Virus record (IMG/VR): IMGVR_UViG_3300024255_001800
Location: 1 to 48,698 of that record
DNA from: a virus
DNA: 48,698 nucleotides
Direction: 5' to 3' (one strand)
The notes below the pieces were generated by a model, which worked only from the letters and a program-made list of their open reading frames with translations, was not told where the DNA came from and did not search any database. Positions 5,320 through 14,127 of the stretch are shown here, piece by piece. Position 1 is the first letter of the stretch, and each line of letters starts with the position of its first letter. A program made the position numbers and the translations under genes.

Positions 5320-6523
5320 TAGATTATTAGGCAGAACTCCTCAAGTAGACGAGGAGAAACTTAATCCCGCACAATATGTAATATCCAGAAATGAGGGTAT
5401 GACTGTTGATTCTAGGGAAATAGTTACTAATTATAAAAATGCCTATGAACAGTTAGAAATCGTTAACCGAGCAGTAAATATGATTGTTGATGATGTCTCT
5501 GAAATACCTTTTGCAGTAGGAGAGAAGTTAGTCGGTACTACTAATGTTCTTAAAAATATTCGTAAATCAAAAGTAAATTTACTACTAAATATTGAACCTA
5601 ATCCTTTTCAGGATATAAGTTCTTTTAAAAGAAATCTTATAATTGACTTATTAATAGATGGAAACATCTTTATTTACTTTGATGGAGCACATCTCTATCA
5701 CTTACCAGCTGATAAGGTAACAATTTATACGGATGACAAAACTTACGTAGAAAGATATTCATACGATAACTCAATAGATTACAGCCCGGATGAAATTATA
5801 CACATAAAAGAAAATAGTTTCAATTCAATATACAGGGGAGTTCCAAGGCTAAAACCAGCTTATAGAACTATGCAACTACTTAGTAGCATGAGAAATTTTC
5901 AAGACAACTTCTTTAAAAATGGAGCAGTTCCAGGATTAGTCTTAAAATCACCAAATACTCTTTCTGAAAAAGTAAAAGAAAGAATGATGCAAGCATGGAG
6001 TATGAGGTATAACCCTAATACAGGAGGCAGAAGACCTTTAATATTAGACGGAGGTTTAGAAGTAGACCCTCTAACAAAGATAAACTTTAAAGAGTTAGAT
6101 TTTGCAGAATCTATAAAATCAAACGAAAGAATTATCTTAGAAGCTATGGGAATACCACCAATTTTATTGGATGGAGGCAACAACGCAAACATAAGACCTA
6201 ACCATAGACTATACTATTTAGAAACTGTCTTACCTATAGTTAAAAAATTAGGATATGCACTAGAAAGATTTTTTGGTTTTAAACTAGCTGAAGATGTAAC
6301 AGGAATTCCTGCTTTACAACCAGAACTAAGAGACCAAGCAGCCTACTATGCAACTTTAGTAAATACAGGTATATTAAGTGCCAACGAAGCTAGAGAAGCG
6401 TTAGGCAAAGACCCTGTAGACGGATTTGATGAGCCAAGAGTACCTGCTAATATAGCGGGCTCTGCGGTAAATCCAGAACAAGGAGGTAGACCTGCAGAGG
6501 CTGCCCCAAGCGAGGAAGAATAA
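5306..6523 (+). CDS. Portal protein, HK97-type
   Basis: The 405-residue protein matches HK97-family portals in length and pattern. It has an N-terminal YDRLLGR, the VNRAVNMIVDDVSEIPFAVG helix (about 53-71), IDLLIDGNIFIYFD, the clip/stem region FFKNGAVPGLVLKSP, then ERIILEAMGIPPILLDGG. The C terminus is Pro/Glu-rich. Twelve copies form the vertex ring through which TerL packages DNA and to which the neck attaches. Its place between TerL and the protease-capsid gene fits exactly. Confidence 0.95.
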   Translation: MAWYDRLLGRTPQVDEEKLNPAQYVISRNEGMTVDSREIVTNYKNAYEQLEIVNRAVNMIVDDVSEIPFAVGEKLVGTTNVLKNIRKSKVNLLLNIEPNPFQDISSFKRNLIIDLLIDGNIFIYFDGAHLYHLPADKVTIYTDDKTYVERYSYDNSIDYSPDEIIHIKENSFNSIYRGVPRLKPAYRTMQLLSSMRNFQDNFFKNGAVPGLVLKSPNTLSEKVKERMMQAWSMRYNPNTGGRRPLILDGGLEVDPLTKINFKELDFAESIKSNERIILEAMGIPPILLDGGNNANIRPNHRLYYLETVLPIVKKLGYALERFFGFKLAEDVTGIPALQPELRDQAAYYATLVNTGILSANEAREALGKDPVDGFDEPRVPANIAGSAVNPEQGGRPAEAAPSEEE

Positions 6524-6525
6524 TT

Positions 6526-6801
6526 ATGACAAAAGATATGATGGCAAAAGCAACCTCCGAGTTTTTCGCAAAAAATGGCGGGACTATGGATTTAGCTACA
6601 TACAAATCACACGGAAATGATGTTCCAGTTAAAGACTTTATGCTTAGAAGAGCATTTGGCTCTTGGAATAGAGTTCTAAGTGTTGTAGAGTACAGATACC
6701 CAGTAGCGGTAGCTCCAACACCAGCACCTAAAAAAGAAGTAAAGAAAGCGCCAGTTAAAAAGGCACCAGCTAAAAAAGTGGAGAAGAAAGATGTCAAATA
6801 A
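6526..6801 (+). CDS. Small protein with Ala/Lys/Pro-rich tail
   Basis: The 91 residues fall into a folded part (about 1-62, with ATSEFFAKNGGTMDLATYKS and FMLRRAFGSWNRVLSVVEYR) and a disordered tail of repeated APKK/APVKKAPAKK units. The tail resembles histone H1-like or ribosomal tails and could bind DNA. It lies between portal and protease and overlaps the latter by 11 bases. I do not recognise the fold. A structural or assembly role is inferred from position only. Confidence 0.6.
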   Translation: MTKDMMAKATSEFFAKNGGTMDLATYKSHGNDVPVKDFMLRRAFGSWNRVLSVVEYRYPVAVAPTPAPKKEVKKAPVKKAPAKKVEKKDVK

Positions 6802-8845
6802 AATTTATCATTGGACTAGCACTTTTAAATCATTAGGTGAATCAGAAGATGGCGGAGTAGAAATCAAAGGCTCAGCAAGTACAAGCGGACTAGACAGAGC
6901 TGGAGATATTATCGAAAGCGGTGCATGGACAAAAGGTGGATTAGAAAATTTTAAAAATAATCCAATCATTTTATTTAATCACAACTATGACAGGCCTATT
7001 GGTCGTGCAAAAGATTTAAAAGTTACAGACAACGGTTTAGAAATATCTGCAAAGATATCTAAAGCTGCTGGAGAAGTAACTCAATTAATTAAAGACGGTG
7101 TCCTTGGAGCTTTTTCTGTTGGTTTCAAAGTCAAGGATGCGGATTATATGACAGAAACTGACGGATATAAGATAAAGGACGCGGAGCTTTTTGAAGTTTC
7201 AGTAGTATCAGTGCCTTGCAACCAAGGGGCAACTTTTGGATTAAGCAAATCATTTGATAGTATGGAAGAATACAACAAGTATAAGCAAACTTTTTATAAG
7301 GCTAACCCAGCAGAATCAGCAGACGCTGTTAATGTTGAGCAGCCAGGACGGGAGGAATCCCAAAACATGGAGACAAATATGTCAAAAGAAAATAAATCTC
7401 CTGAAAGCAACTCAGAGTTCAATCTTGAAGAGTTTGCAAGAAAGGTAGCTGCAGATACAGCTGCTGAAATTGCAATGAAACAAGCTGAACAAAAAGCTGC
7501 TGAACAGAAGGCTGCAGAAGAAGCTGCTCAAAAAGCAACTGACGAAGCTGAAGTTCAAAAAGCTGCTGAAGTAGCAGATCAGGAAAAAACTAAAACCATA
7601 GTTCAAGCAGGGCTATCAGGCGCTGAGAAACTTATGAATGACGTTGAATCTAGAGTCAAAGCAGACTACTCTAACTTAGAGCAAGTAGTTAAGTCTTTAG
7701 AATCACAACTAGCAGAAAAATCAGAAGAAATTATGAATATCAGAGAGTCTAAAAGACATTTCTCAGATAGAGGTACTTCTGGAGACTGGAAAAAAGAATT
7801 TGAAAACGACATTATCGATGCTAAATTCGCTGGCTTAGCTAGTGGAAAAGGCTGGAATACTGATATTTCTAAATCTTTGATGGAAAAAGTTAATCAACAT
7901 TCAGGTGTTGAAGTTTCATCAGCTGATTTCGAGCAAATCGTTTCAACAAATATAGAAAGAGATATTCAAAATGAGTTAGTATTGGCTCCTCTATTTAGAG
8001 AAATCCCAATGACTTCCGCAAACATGATTATCCCAATCTTACCAGATGCAGGTTATGCTGAGTTTACTGGAAACCAAGCTGCTTCAGGTTCTTCACCAAA
8101 AGGTAACTTAGATGCTAGAGGCGACGCTTTAGGAGCTCCTTATAATGGAGTAGACTTAACTGAAAGAACTATCTCAACATCTAAATTAATCTCAACATCT
8201 TACTTAGGTAATGAGACTGAAGAAGATGCAATCTTACCAATTCTTCCTTTAATTAGAGAGTCAATGGTTAGATCACACGCAAGAGGTATCGAGAATGCAA
8301 TCCTAGCAGGTAACCACGACAACGGTGTTTACACTTCAGGCGCATTTGAAGGTCTATTAGCAGCAGCTGATTCAGACAATCATGAAACTTCAGCAGGTGG
8401 TTCAGGTTTCGCAGCAAGTGACGCAGTCACAGCAGCTGACCTATTAGGCATGAGAAAAAATATGGGTAAATATGGTGTTAATCCTAATGATGTAGTTTAT
8501 ATTGTATCACAGGATGTATACTTCAACTTACTAGAAGATGCTGAATTCCAAGATGCTAACTTAGTTGGTGACATGGCTACTAAGCTAAGTGGTGAAATTG
8601 GTCAAGTATTCGGTTCAAGAGTACTATTATGTGACGAATTCGCTGCTAAAGCAGCTGGTAAATACGGCGCAGTCGCTGTTTATACTAGAAACTACGTAAT
8701 GCCAAGACTTAGAGGTGTAACCGTTGAGTCTGACTACGAAGTAGCTAACCAAAGAAGAGTACTTGTAGCTTCACAGAGACTAGGTTTCACTGACTTAATT
8801 GACGGTGCAACATCGAAGTGGGCTTACGCGTATAAAGGCGCATAA
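6791..8845 (+). CDS. Fused prohead protease - scaffold/delta domain - HK97-fold major capsid protein
   Basis: One uninterrupted 684-residue ORF carries three functions. Residues 1-155 are an S78-type (HK97 gp4-like) protease: H64 in LFNHNYDRPIG, S109 in GAFSVGF, and E135 in LFEVSVVSVP as candidate catalytic residues. Residues 193-330 are a Glu/Ala/Lys-rich coiled coil like the HK97 delta/scaffold domain. Residues from about 350 on are an HK97-fold capsid protein (PLFREIPMTS, LAGNHDNGVY, VYTRNYVMPRLRG). Normally protease and capsid are separate genes. An internal GGGAGGA (7350-7356) and in-frame ATG (7367) could make the capsid part alone in excess. A terminator follows the stop codon. Confidence 0.95.
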   Translation: MSNKIYHWTSTFKSLGESEDGGVEIKGSASTSGLDRAGDIIESGAWTKGGLENFKNNPIILFNHNYDRPIGRAKDLKVTDNGLEISAKISKAAGEVTQLIKDGVLGAFSVGFKVKDADYMTETDGYKIKDAELFEVSVVSVPCNQGATFGLSKSFDSMEEYNKYKQTFYKANPAESADAVNVEQPGREESQNMETNMSKENKSPESNSEFNLEEFARKVAADTAAEIAMKQAEQKAAEQKAAEEAAQKATDEAEVQKAAEVADQEKTKTIVQAGLSGAEKLMNDVESRVKADYSNLEQVVKSLESQLAEKSEEIMNIRESKRHFSDRGTSGDWKKEFENDIIDAKFAGLASGKGWNTDISKSLMEKVNQHSGVEVSSADFEQIVSTNIERDIQNELVLAPLFREIPMTSANMIIPILPDAGYAEFTGNQAASGSSPKGNLDARGDALGAPYNGVDLTERTISTSKLISTSYLGNETEEDAILPILPLIRESMVRSHARGIENAILAGNHDNGVYTSGAFEGLLAAADSDNHETSAGGSGFAASDAVTAADLLGMRKNMGKYGVNPNDVVYIVSQDVYFNLLEDAEFQDANLVGDMATKLSGEIGQVFGSRVLLCDEFAAKAAGKYGAVAVYTRNYVMPRLRGVTVESDYEVANQRRVLVASQRLGFTDLIDGATSKWAYAYKGA
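7350..7356 (+). promoter_or_regulatory. Internal Shine-Dalgarno for a capsid-only start
   Basis: GGGAGGA is one of the strongest ribosome binding sequences I noticed in the window, and it lies inside the fused protease-capsid ORF. It is 10 bases before in-frame ATG 7367 (M193); a second in-frame ATG is at 7379. Both are at the boundary between the protease and the scaffold/capsid part. Confidence 0.6.
7367..8845 (+). other. Alternative product: capsid precursor from internal start (492 aa)
   Basis: Initiation at ATG 7367 would yield a 492-residue scaffold/delta plus capsid precursor without the protease, in the same frame as the full ORF. This would give hundreds of capsid subunits and only a few protease-bearing copies per prohead. 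It is comparable to the nested lambda C/Nu3 arrangement. Inferred from the SD, the ATG position and domain boundaries. Confidence 0.55.
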
Positions 8846-8873
8846 GGATAACCCTTAACAGGAAATGGTTTCA

Positions 8874-8901
8874 GGGAGTGTACCTAACACTCCCACTTTT
8901 T
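8874..8901 (+). terminator. Intrinsic terminator after the capsid gene
   Basis: A perfect 8-bp stem (GGGAGTGT 8874-8881 with ACACTCCC 8887-8894), a 5-base loop and a run of five Ts (8897-8901) form a rho-independent terminator. It lies 28 bases after the capsid stop and just before the connector gene. It probably lowers, but does not abolish, transcription into the tail genes, since I see no promoter between it and 8906. Confidence 0.85.
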
Positions 8902-8905
8902 AATT

Positions 8906-9517
8906 ATGGCAGATTTAATAACATTAAGAGAATATAAAAACTTCGCTGGACTTACTGGAGAAAGTGAGAATGCGAAGATTAATGTAATTATTCCAGCCAT
9001 CAGCCAAGCAGTAAAAACATATTGCGGCACAAGTTTTGTAGATTATTATTCTAGTGATAAAACCGAATATTACGATATTAAGGATAGATACACTAATGCA
9101 ATAATACTCGATGAGAGTCCAATCGTGAGCGTGACTTCAGTTGAAGAAAGACAGAATCAATCAGACTCATATACGACTCTAATATTTGAAAATTCAGATT
9201 CAAGTGGAAAGTATGACTACGTAGTAGATTATAATGCAGATACTATATTTAGAACTACTGCAAGTGGAGATAAAATGTTTCCACAAGGAAGAAGAGCAGT
9301 AAAGGTAGTTTATAAATCAGGTTATGCTGCAACTCCACAAGATTTAAAACTAGCATGTTTTGATTTAGTTAAGTACTATTTAAAAGACGAAAGAAAAGCA
9401 AACTTAACTATTTCAGGTGCACAGATACAAAATCCTGTATCAACAAGTCTAAGAGAAAACATAGGTTTTCCTGACCATATTAAACGTATACTGGATTTTT
9501 ATAAAATACATAAGTAA
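8906..9517 (+). CDS. Head-tail connector (HK97 gp6-like)
   Basis: The 203-residue protein starts with the helical MADLITLREYKNFAGLTGES typical of gp6/gp15-type adaptors. A helix follows (IIPAISQAVKTYCGT), then beta strands (IILDESPIVSVTSVEE) and a C-terminal helical part. ILDESPIVSVTSV is a familiar pattern in this family. Adaptors of this type bind under the portal and form the neck ring. Its place as first gene after the capsid is the expected one. Confidence 0.8.
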   Translation: MADLITLREYKNFAGLTGESENAKINVIIPAISQAVKTYCGTSFVDYYSSDKTEYYDIKDRYTNAIILDESPIVSVTSVEERQNQSDSYTTLIFENSDSSGKYDYVVDYNADTIFRTTASGDKMFPQGRRAVKVVYKSGYAATPQDLKLACFDLVKYYLKDERKANLTISGAQIQNPVSTSLRENIGFPDHIKRILDFYKIHK

Positions 9518-11142
9518 TGGCTCTTGAAAGTGTAAAAAGAGATTTAGAAAAAGCGATAACATCTTATGTAGATAAGACGTTAAGAGATAAAATGGCTTCA
9601 CAGTATTTACATGAAGTAACTATTACTACGCAAGATTTAGCTATAGCATTTCAACAAGGCGTTGTAAATGTAATGAAGGCATATAAATTTACAGAACAAG
9701 AAATGAATCAAGTAAATGCTAAAATTAATACAATATTTAATTGGCAAGATACTAGTAGAAGTCTAATAAGAGAAATAAACGGATTTAGTACAGTACTAGA
9801 GTCTAACCACGAATTAAAAGAATTAAAACAATTTTATAATATTAAAATAGCAAGAGGAATTTATGTACTTTCTAGCTCTACTTCAAATAAAATAGTTTTT
9901 AGACTTTATAATAATTCTAAAATGTATACTGGAGATGTTGGTCTTACTAAATTTACAGCTGAATTAAGAAGAAGAGCTTGGCAACTATGGAAGAAAAAAT
10001 ATTTAATAGGTTCTGGAAGCCAATTAGAAAGCTACAATGTAGAGTCAGGAGCTAAGCTGCCAAAAGCAGCAGCACCTAGAATAGGTCCTTTAAGAGAAAA
10101 CGACTATAGTCCGGCAAGTGTAGGAGGAGCTTTTGGTAGAGGCTCTCCCTTTGCTCACGATTCAAATACAGCAGTTGGGACCTTTGGTTTGGAGCAGATT
10201 GTATCAGATTTATCGGCAAGCGATGATTTTCCTGCTAAAGTAGACACTCTTAAAACATATGGAATAACTGTCGATGTTTTAAATAGTGTTAAGAAAAGTT
10301 TATCTCTTACTTTTGCTAAAGAAATAGTAGTATTACCTGACGGCACTGAAAGAGAATATAGAGTAGTTAGAGGTTCAATCAGAAAACAAGGAAAAGAACC
10401 AGGAGACTGGACTAATATTAAAAAACAAATACTAGGAAGTAAAAGTCAAAAAATTAAAGGTTCTTTACCAGAGTTTTTAGAGAGAGCAGAAACTAAAATA
10501 GAAGCAATGGATAAAGCAACAGCAGCAGATGCTGAAGCTAGTGAACCTTTTTCAAAAAGAGCGGGAAAAAGAGCAGCAGAAAAACTTGTAAAAGCAGCTT
10601 TAAAAGCAGAAGGAGCAAAAAGAACAAAAGGAAAAGCTCCTGCTAAAGCAAAAAACAAAAAAGAAGGAACAAAAATAAATATAGGAGGAGCTGGAGGACT
10701 TTCAACAGTAGCAAAAGCTCAACTAATATCAATAGCTGCAGGAGCAAGTGCAAAAGCTAGAAAAGGTAAGAAAAAGAGTAAGGAAGAAACAGGTGGAAGT
10801 TTAAAATTACCTAAGCTACAGAGAGATATTAATAGGTCATTAGGAGCAGAAGTCAGAAGAAATATGGGAAGACCTGCACTTATTAATAGAACAGGTCAAT
10901 TTTCTAACAGTGCCGAATTAGTAAGTCTTAGAGATACTGGAAGAACTATTACGGGTGAGTATACTTATACTTTAACAGGCGGGGGTACAAGTAAAAATAA
11001 ATCAGGAGTGTACTCTACTTTTGAAAATACTGGACAAAAACAATGGCCTACAGGATATAATCCAAAACCTTTAATAGCAAAAAGTATAAGAAACTTAGCA
11101 TTAAAGTATACCGAGAAAAAATTTACGCTTAGGAGAGTATAA
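9517..11142 (+). CDS. Large neck/head-tail joining protein, unassigned
   Basis: This 541-residue protein starts within the previous stop codon (TAATGG). The N-terminal third is helical (residues 1-160). The middle contains an Ala/Lys-rich low-complexity part (about 335-425, with KGKAPAKAKNKK). The C terminus is a beta-rich domain with SLRDTGRTITGEYTYTLTGG, FENTGQKQWPTGYNPKPLI and a basic end. In HK97-like phages this slot holds gp9/gp10 head closure or neck proteins, but the gene here is far longer. The C-terminal domain could be the gp10-like part. Medium confidence in a virion role, low in the exact one. Confidence 0.55.
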   Translation: MALESVKRDLEKAITSYVDKTLRDKMASQYLHEVTITTQDLAIAFQQGVVNVMKAYKFTEQEMNQVNAKINTIFNWQDTSRSLIREINGFSTVLESNHELKELKQFYNIKIARGIYVLSSSTSNKIVFRLYNNSKMYTGDVGLTKFTAELRRRAWQLWKKKYLIGSGSQLESYNVESGAKLPKAAAPRIGPLRENDYSPASVGGAFGRGSPFAHDSNTAVGTFGLEQIVSDLSASDDFPAKVDTLKTYGITVDVLNSVKKSLSLTFAKEIVVLPDGTEREYRVVRGSIRKQGKEPGDWTNIKKQILGSKSQKIKGSLPEFLERAETKIEAMDKATAADAEASEPFSKRAGKRAAEKLVKAALKAEGAKRTKGKAPAKAKNKKEGTKINIGGAGGLSTVAKAQLISIAAGASAKARKGKKKSKEETGGSLKLPKLQRDINRSLGAEVRRNMGRPALINRTGQFSNSAELVSLRDTGRTITGEYTYTLTGGGTSKNKSGVYSTFENTGQKQWPTGYNPKPLIAKSIRNLALKYTEKKFTLRRV

Positions 11143-11588
11143 TGGCATATAGAACACAGAGAAAAAAGATTGCCCATATTCTTACAGAAAAGATAAAAGA
11201 GATTGATGGAAATCATCCATTTAATTCAAACATCTTTAATAATGCTGACTCACACTTAGTATTTTTAGATGAAATACAACAATACCCAAAAGTATGTGTT
11301 ATAGCAGGAGATGAGATACGACAGTACCAGCCTGGAGGATTTAAATGGAGATTTTTAACAGTAACAATCAGGGCATATGTAGAAGATGCAAATGACCCTC
11401 AAGAAATTTTGTCACTATTACTCGAAGACATTGAAAGAGTGGTCGACGATAATGACATACTAGTGTATGACGATACTGTATCGCCAAACCTACAAACAAC
11501 ATCTGTAACTATACAATCTATAAGTACAGATGAGGGAGTAATATCCCCATTAGGTATAGGTGAAATGGTGGTCGAAATACGATATTAG
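11142..11588 (+). CDS. Tail terminator / tail completion protein
   Basis: The 148 residues begin with a helix (AYRTQRKKIAHILTEKIKEI) and alternate strands and helices: YPKVCVIAGDEIRQYQPGGF, RFLTVTIRAYVED, LSLLLEDIERVVDDND and a final MVVEIRY strand. This is the pattern of gpU/gp10-like terminator proteins, which cap the tail tube and join it to the neck. Its position between neck and tube genes agrees. It starts within the previous stop (TAATGG). Confidence 0.7.
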   Translation: MAYRTQRKKIAHILTEKIKEIDGNHPFNSNIFNNADSHLVFLDEIQQYPKVCVIAGDEIRQYQPGGFKWRFLTVTIRAYVEDANDPQEILSLLLEDIERVVDDNDILVYDDTVSPNLQTTSVTIQSISTDEGVISPLGIGEMVVEIRY

Positions 11589-11652
11589 GAAACAGGTAAA
11601 GCAGAAAATTCTAGCTGAACCCTTTCCAAAGTAAATATAGGAGATAAGCAAA

Positions 11653-13206
11653 ATGGCTTTAAATCTATCAAGAAATACCTCGGTATTTGTCTCAACAGGT
11701 AATGGAGTACACGCAAGTGGTGGTTCCGTTGTTAACGTAGATGGCTTTACCGGTGGTTCAGGACATGCTGTAGGTGATGTAATCACTTGCGGAACAACTT
11801 CAGGAACTGGAGTTGGACTAAAAGTAGTAGTGTCTGCGGTTAACTCGGGAGCTGTCACTGCTGTAACAATTCCTAATAACTTTAGAGGAAGACTATTCGC
11901 AGATAATGAAACTGCAGCTCAAACAGCAACAACAGGTACAGGCACAGGCTTTGCTTGTGTTGTAAAAGGCGATGGAGTTGATGTAACTTCAGAAGGTAGC
12001 AGATTACCAACAGGTCTTTTTAAAGGAAACGGAACAGATGCTAATACTTTCAAAATTGGAGTACTAGATGGTTATAGTTTCTCACAAGGAAGTGATGCTA
12101 CTGATGTAACTATATCAGAAGCAGGTGCGGCACCTAACAGGGGTTCAAAAAGATTCAATGACTCTTTACCGCCAGCAGAATGGTCTTTCGGTACATATGT
12201 AAGACCTTTCAAACATGGTACAAATAGTCACAGATCAAGTGGTACAATGGATATGGTAGAAAATATTCTTTGGGCTGCAATTGCAGGTAAAGATATTACT
12301 GGAGGTTCAGAAAGTGGAACTTCAGCTACTGCGGTAACTTGTGATGCAACAGATGCTGATGTATCTTTCGCAAGGTCAGACCATCATGAATTATTGAAAC
12401 TATCAATATTCTTTGCATTAGAAAATACAACTTACAGACTAAATGAATGTCAAGTAAACCAAGCAGAAATTGACTTCTCAATTGACGGTATTGCTACTAT
12501 TACATGGTCAGGAAATGCAACAACTATTGACCAGGTAACAACAGCTATAGAAGACCCTTCAAAAGCTTTAATTAGTACAGATGGTACTGCAACAGTGGCT
12601 ACTTTAAGTACTTATATAGAAGGTTATAACTATGTAGATACTACTGCACCAAATGATGCTGATTATTTAAGAAATAAATTATCAACTCTAAGTCTAACGC
12701 ACGCAAAAAATTCAGCAGGCGTACTAGAAGTTGGAGCGACAGATAGTACTACTACTTATGATATTAATATCACAGGTGGTTCACTAACTATTGCTAATAA
12801 TATTACTTATGTAACACCAGAAACTCTAGGTCTTGTGGACGTTCCAGTAGGTTCTTTCTCAGGTGCTAGACAAATAAGTGGTTCTTTAACTATGTACTTA
12901 GATACTAAGGCAAATGGTTCAAATGTACTACTATCTGACTTAACAGCAGCTACTGACTTAGTTAATAATTCATTTGACATGAGTCTATTTATGGGCGGCG
13001 GGTCTTCTTCAGTTCCAGTAGTTGAATTTGACTTACCAAAAGCTCATTTACAGATACCTACAATTGAAACAGCGGATATTATTTCAACAACTGTTGAATT
13101 TGCTGCTCAAGGTACTGACTTATTAACAGGAGATGAAATGGCAGTTAAATATAAAGGTTTAACAAGTCATTCTGATTCTGCTTACACAACAGACGTCACT
13201 GTATAA
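11653..13206 (+). CDS. Major tail tube protein (first of two tube-like proteins)
   Basis: At 517 residues it is longer than simple tube proteins. The N-terminal part is Gly-rich (FVSTGNGVHASGGSVVNVDG). The core includes EWSFGTYVRPFKHG, HHELLKLSIFFALENTTYRL, TITWSGNATTIDQV and a C-terminal SGSLTMYLDTKANG. The ISGSLTMYL pattern recurs as VSGNITQYL in the next gene, so the two share a fold. Tube subunits stack as hexamers around the tape measure. The extra N-terminal Gly-rich domain may decorate the tube. AGGAG precedes the ATG. Confidence 0.7.
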   Translation: MALNLSRNTSVFVSTGNGVHASGGSVVNVDGFTGGSGHAVGDVITCGTTSGTGVGLKVVVSAVNSGAVTAVTIPNNFRGRLFADNETAAQTATTGTGTGFACVVKGDGVDVTSEGSRLPTGLFKGNGTDANTFKIGVLDGYSFSQGSDATDVTISEAGAAPNRGSKRFNDSLPPAEWSFGTYVRPFKHGTNSHRSSGTMDMVENILWAAIAGKDITGGSESGTSATAVTCDATDADVSFARSDHHELLKLSIFFALENTTYRLNECQVNQAEIDFSIDGIATITWSGNATTIDQVTTAIEDPSKALISTDGTATVATLSTYIEGYNYVDTTAPNDADYLRNKLSTLSLTHAKNSAGVLEVGATDSTTTYDINITGGSLTIANNITYVTPETLGLVDVPVGSFSGARQISGSLTMYLDTKANGSNVLLSDLTAATDLVNNSFDMSLFMGGGSSSVPVVEFDLPKAHLQIPTIETADIISTTVEFAAQGTDLLTGDEMAVKYKGLTSHSDSAYTTDVTV

Positions 13207-13208
13207 CA

Positions 13209-14117
13209 ATGACAGCGTACAATCTACTTCGAGAAAGTAGTGTACACATCGTACACAATGGGAGTCGTTATTTAATTAGAACGACTCCTGAAGTGTCGTT
13301 CTCACAAACATTTGCGGAAGATGCATACGAAGTTAAGACTTTGCACGATCAAACAAAGATGTTTCAGGGAACAAGCGTAACAAAAGCAAATCCTGCAAAC
13401 TTTAGTTTTGCAGTTCATCTAACTCAAGAGAAAGATGAATCAATTGTAAAAAGTCTTCTGACTGATTATGATACAAGCAATGGAGAACAATTATTAAAAT
13501 CTTTTGACTTATATATCGTAACAGGAGAAAGCACCTTAAAATTAGAAGGGTGTGTAATAACTCAAGGAGAGTTTAATTTAGCAAAAGGCTCACCCCTTAT
13601 TTTAAATGTAAGTGGGCAAGCAAAACAATTGAGTAGAGTAGGAAATGCTAGCTATTCGCTTCCAGGTTCACTGGTAAGCGCCAGTTCGACTAGAACTCCC
13701 ACCCTATCATTATTAGATGTAGAGGTAGATTCAACAGATGTACCCAATCTAGTAACCGCCACTTTACAAGTGCAAAACAATATCAATTGGACTCCTTTTG
13801 AGACTTTACAAAATAGTTTGTCAGTTACTTCAGCAAGTAATGCAATGTATCCGACAACTTATACATTAGGAGATAGAGTAGTAAGTGGAAATATTACACA
13901 GTATTTAACAAGTAATAATTCAAGTACTTTTCAATCTTTTGATACCTCAGCAAACATAGGAATTAAAACAATAGTTAATAATTCTACTTTTTTAAACGCC
14001 AATCTTACAGGTTGTATGTTTACAAAAAGAAACAATGTTGCTGAAGCTTACACGCAGACTTTTGACTTTCGATTAGTTAATAGCCCTGCAAATTTAGGAA
14101 CCATTATAACATATTAG
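13209..14117 (+). CDS. Second tail tube-like protein
   Basis: The 302-residue protein begins AYNLLRESSVHIVHNGSRYL and is beta-rich. TPEVSFSQTFAEDAYEVKTL, PANFSFAVHLT, SGNITQYLTSNNSST and the final YTQTFDFRLVNSP resemble tube proteins of the Phage_tube type. It follows the first tube gene by two bases and shares the SG-x-x-(T/Q)-x-YL pattern. It may be a tube initiator, a terminal ring or a second tube subunit. Inference from pattern and place. Confidence 0.6.
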   Translation: MTAYNLLRESSVHIVHNGSRYLIRTTPEVSFSQTFAEDAYEVKTLHDQTKMFQGTSVTKANPANFSFAVHLTQEKDESIVKSLLTDYDTSNGEQLLKSFDLYIVTGESTLKLEGCVITQGEFNLAKGSPLILNVSGQAKQLSRVGNASYSLPGSLVSASSTRTPTLSLLDVEVDSTDVPNLVTATLQVQNNINWTPFETLQNSLSVTSASNAMYPTTYTLGDRVVSGNITQYLTSNNSSTFQSFDTSANIGIKTIVNNSTFLNANLTGCMFTKRNNVAEAYTQTFDFRLVNSPANLGTIITY

Positions 14118-14127
14118 GAGAAAATAA

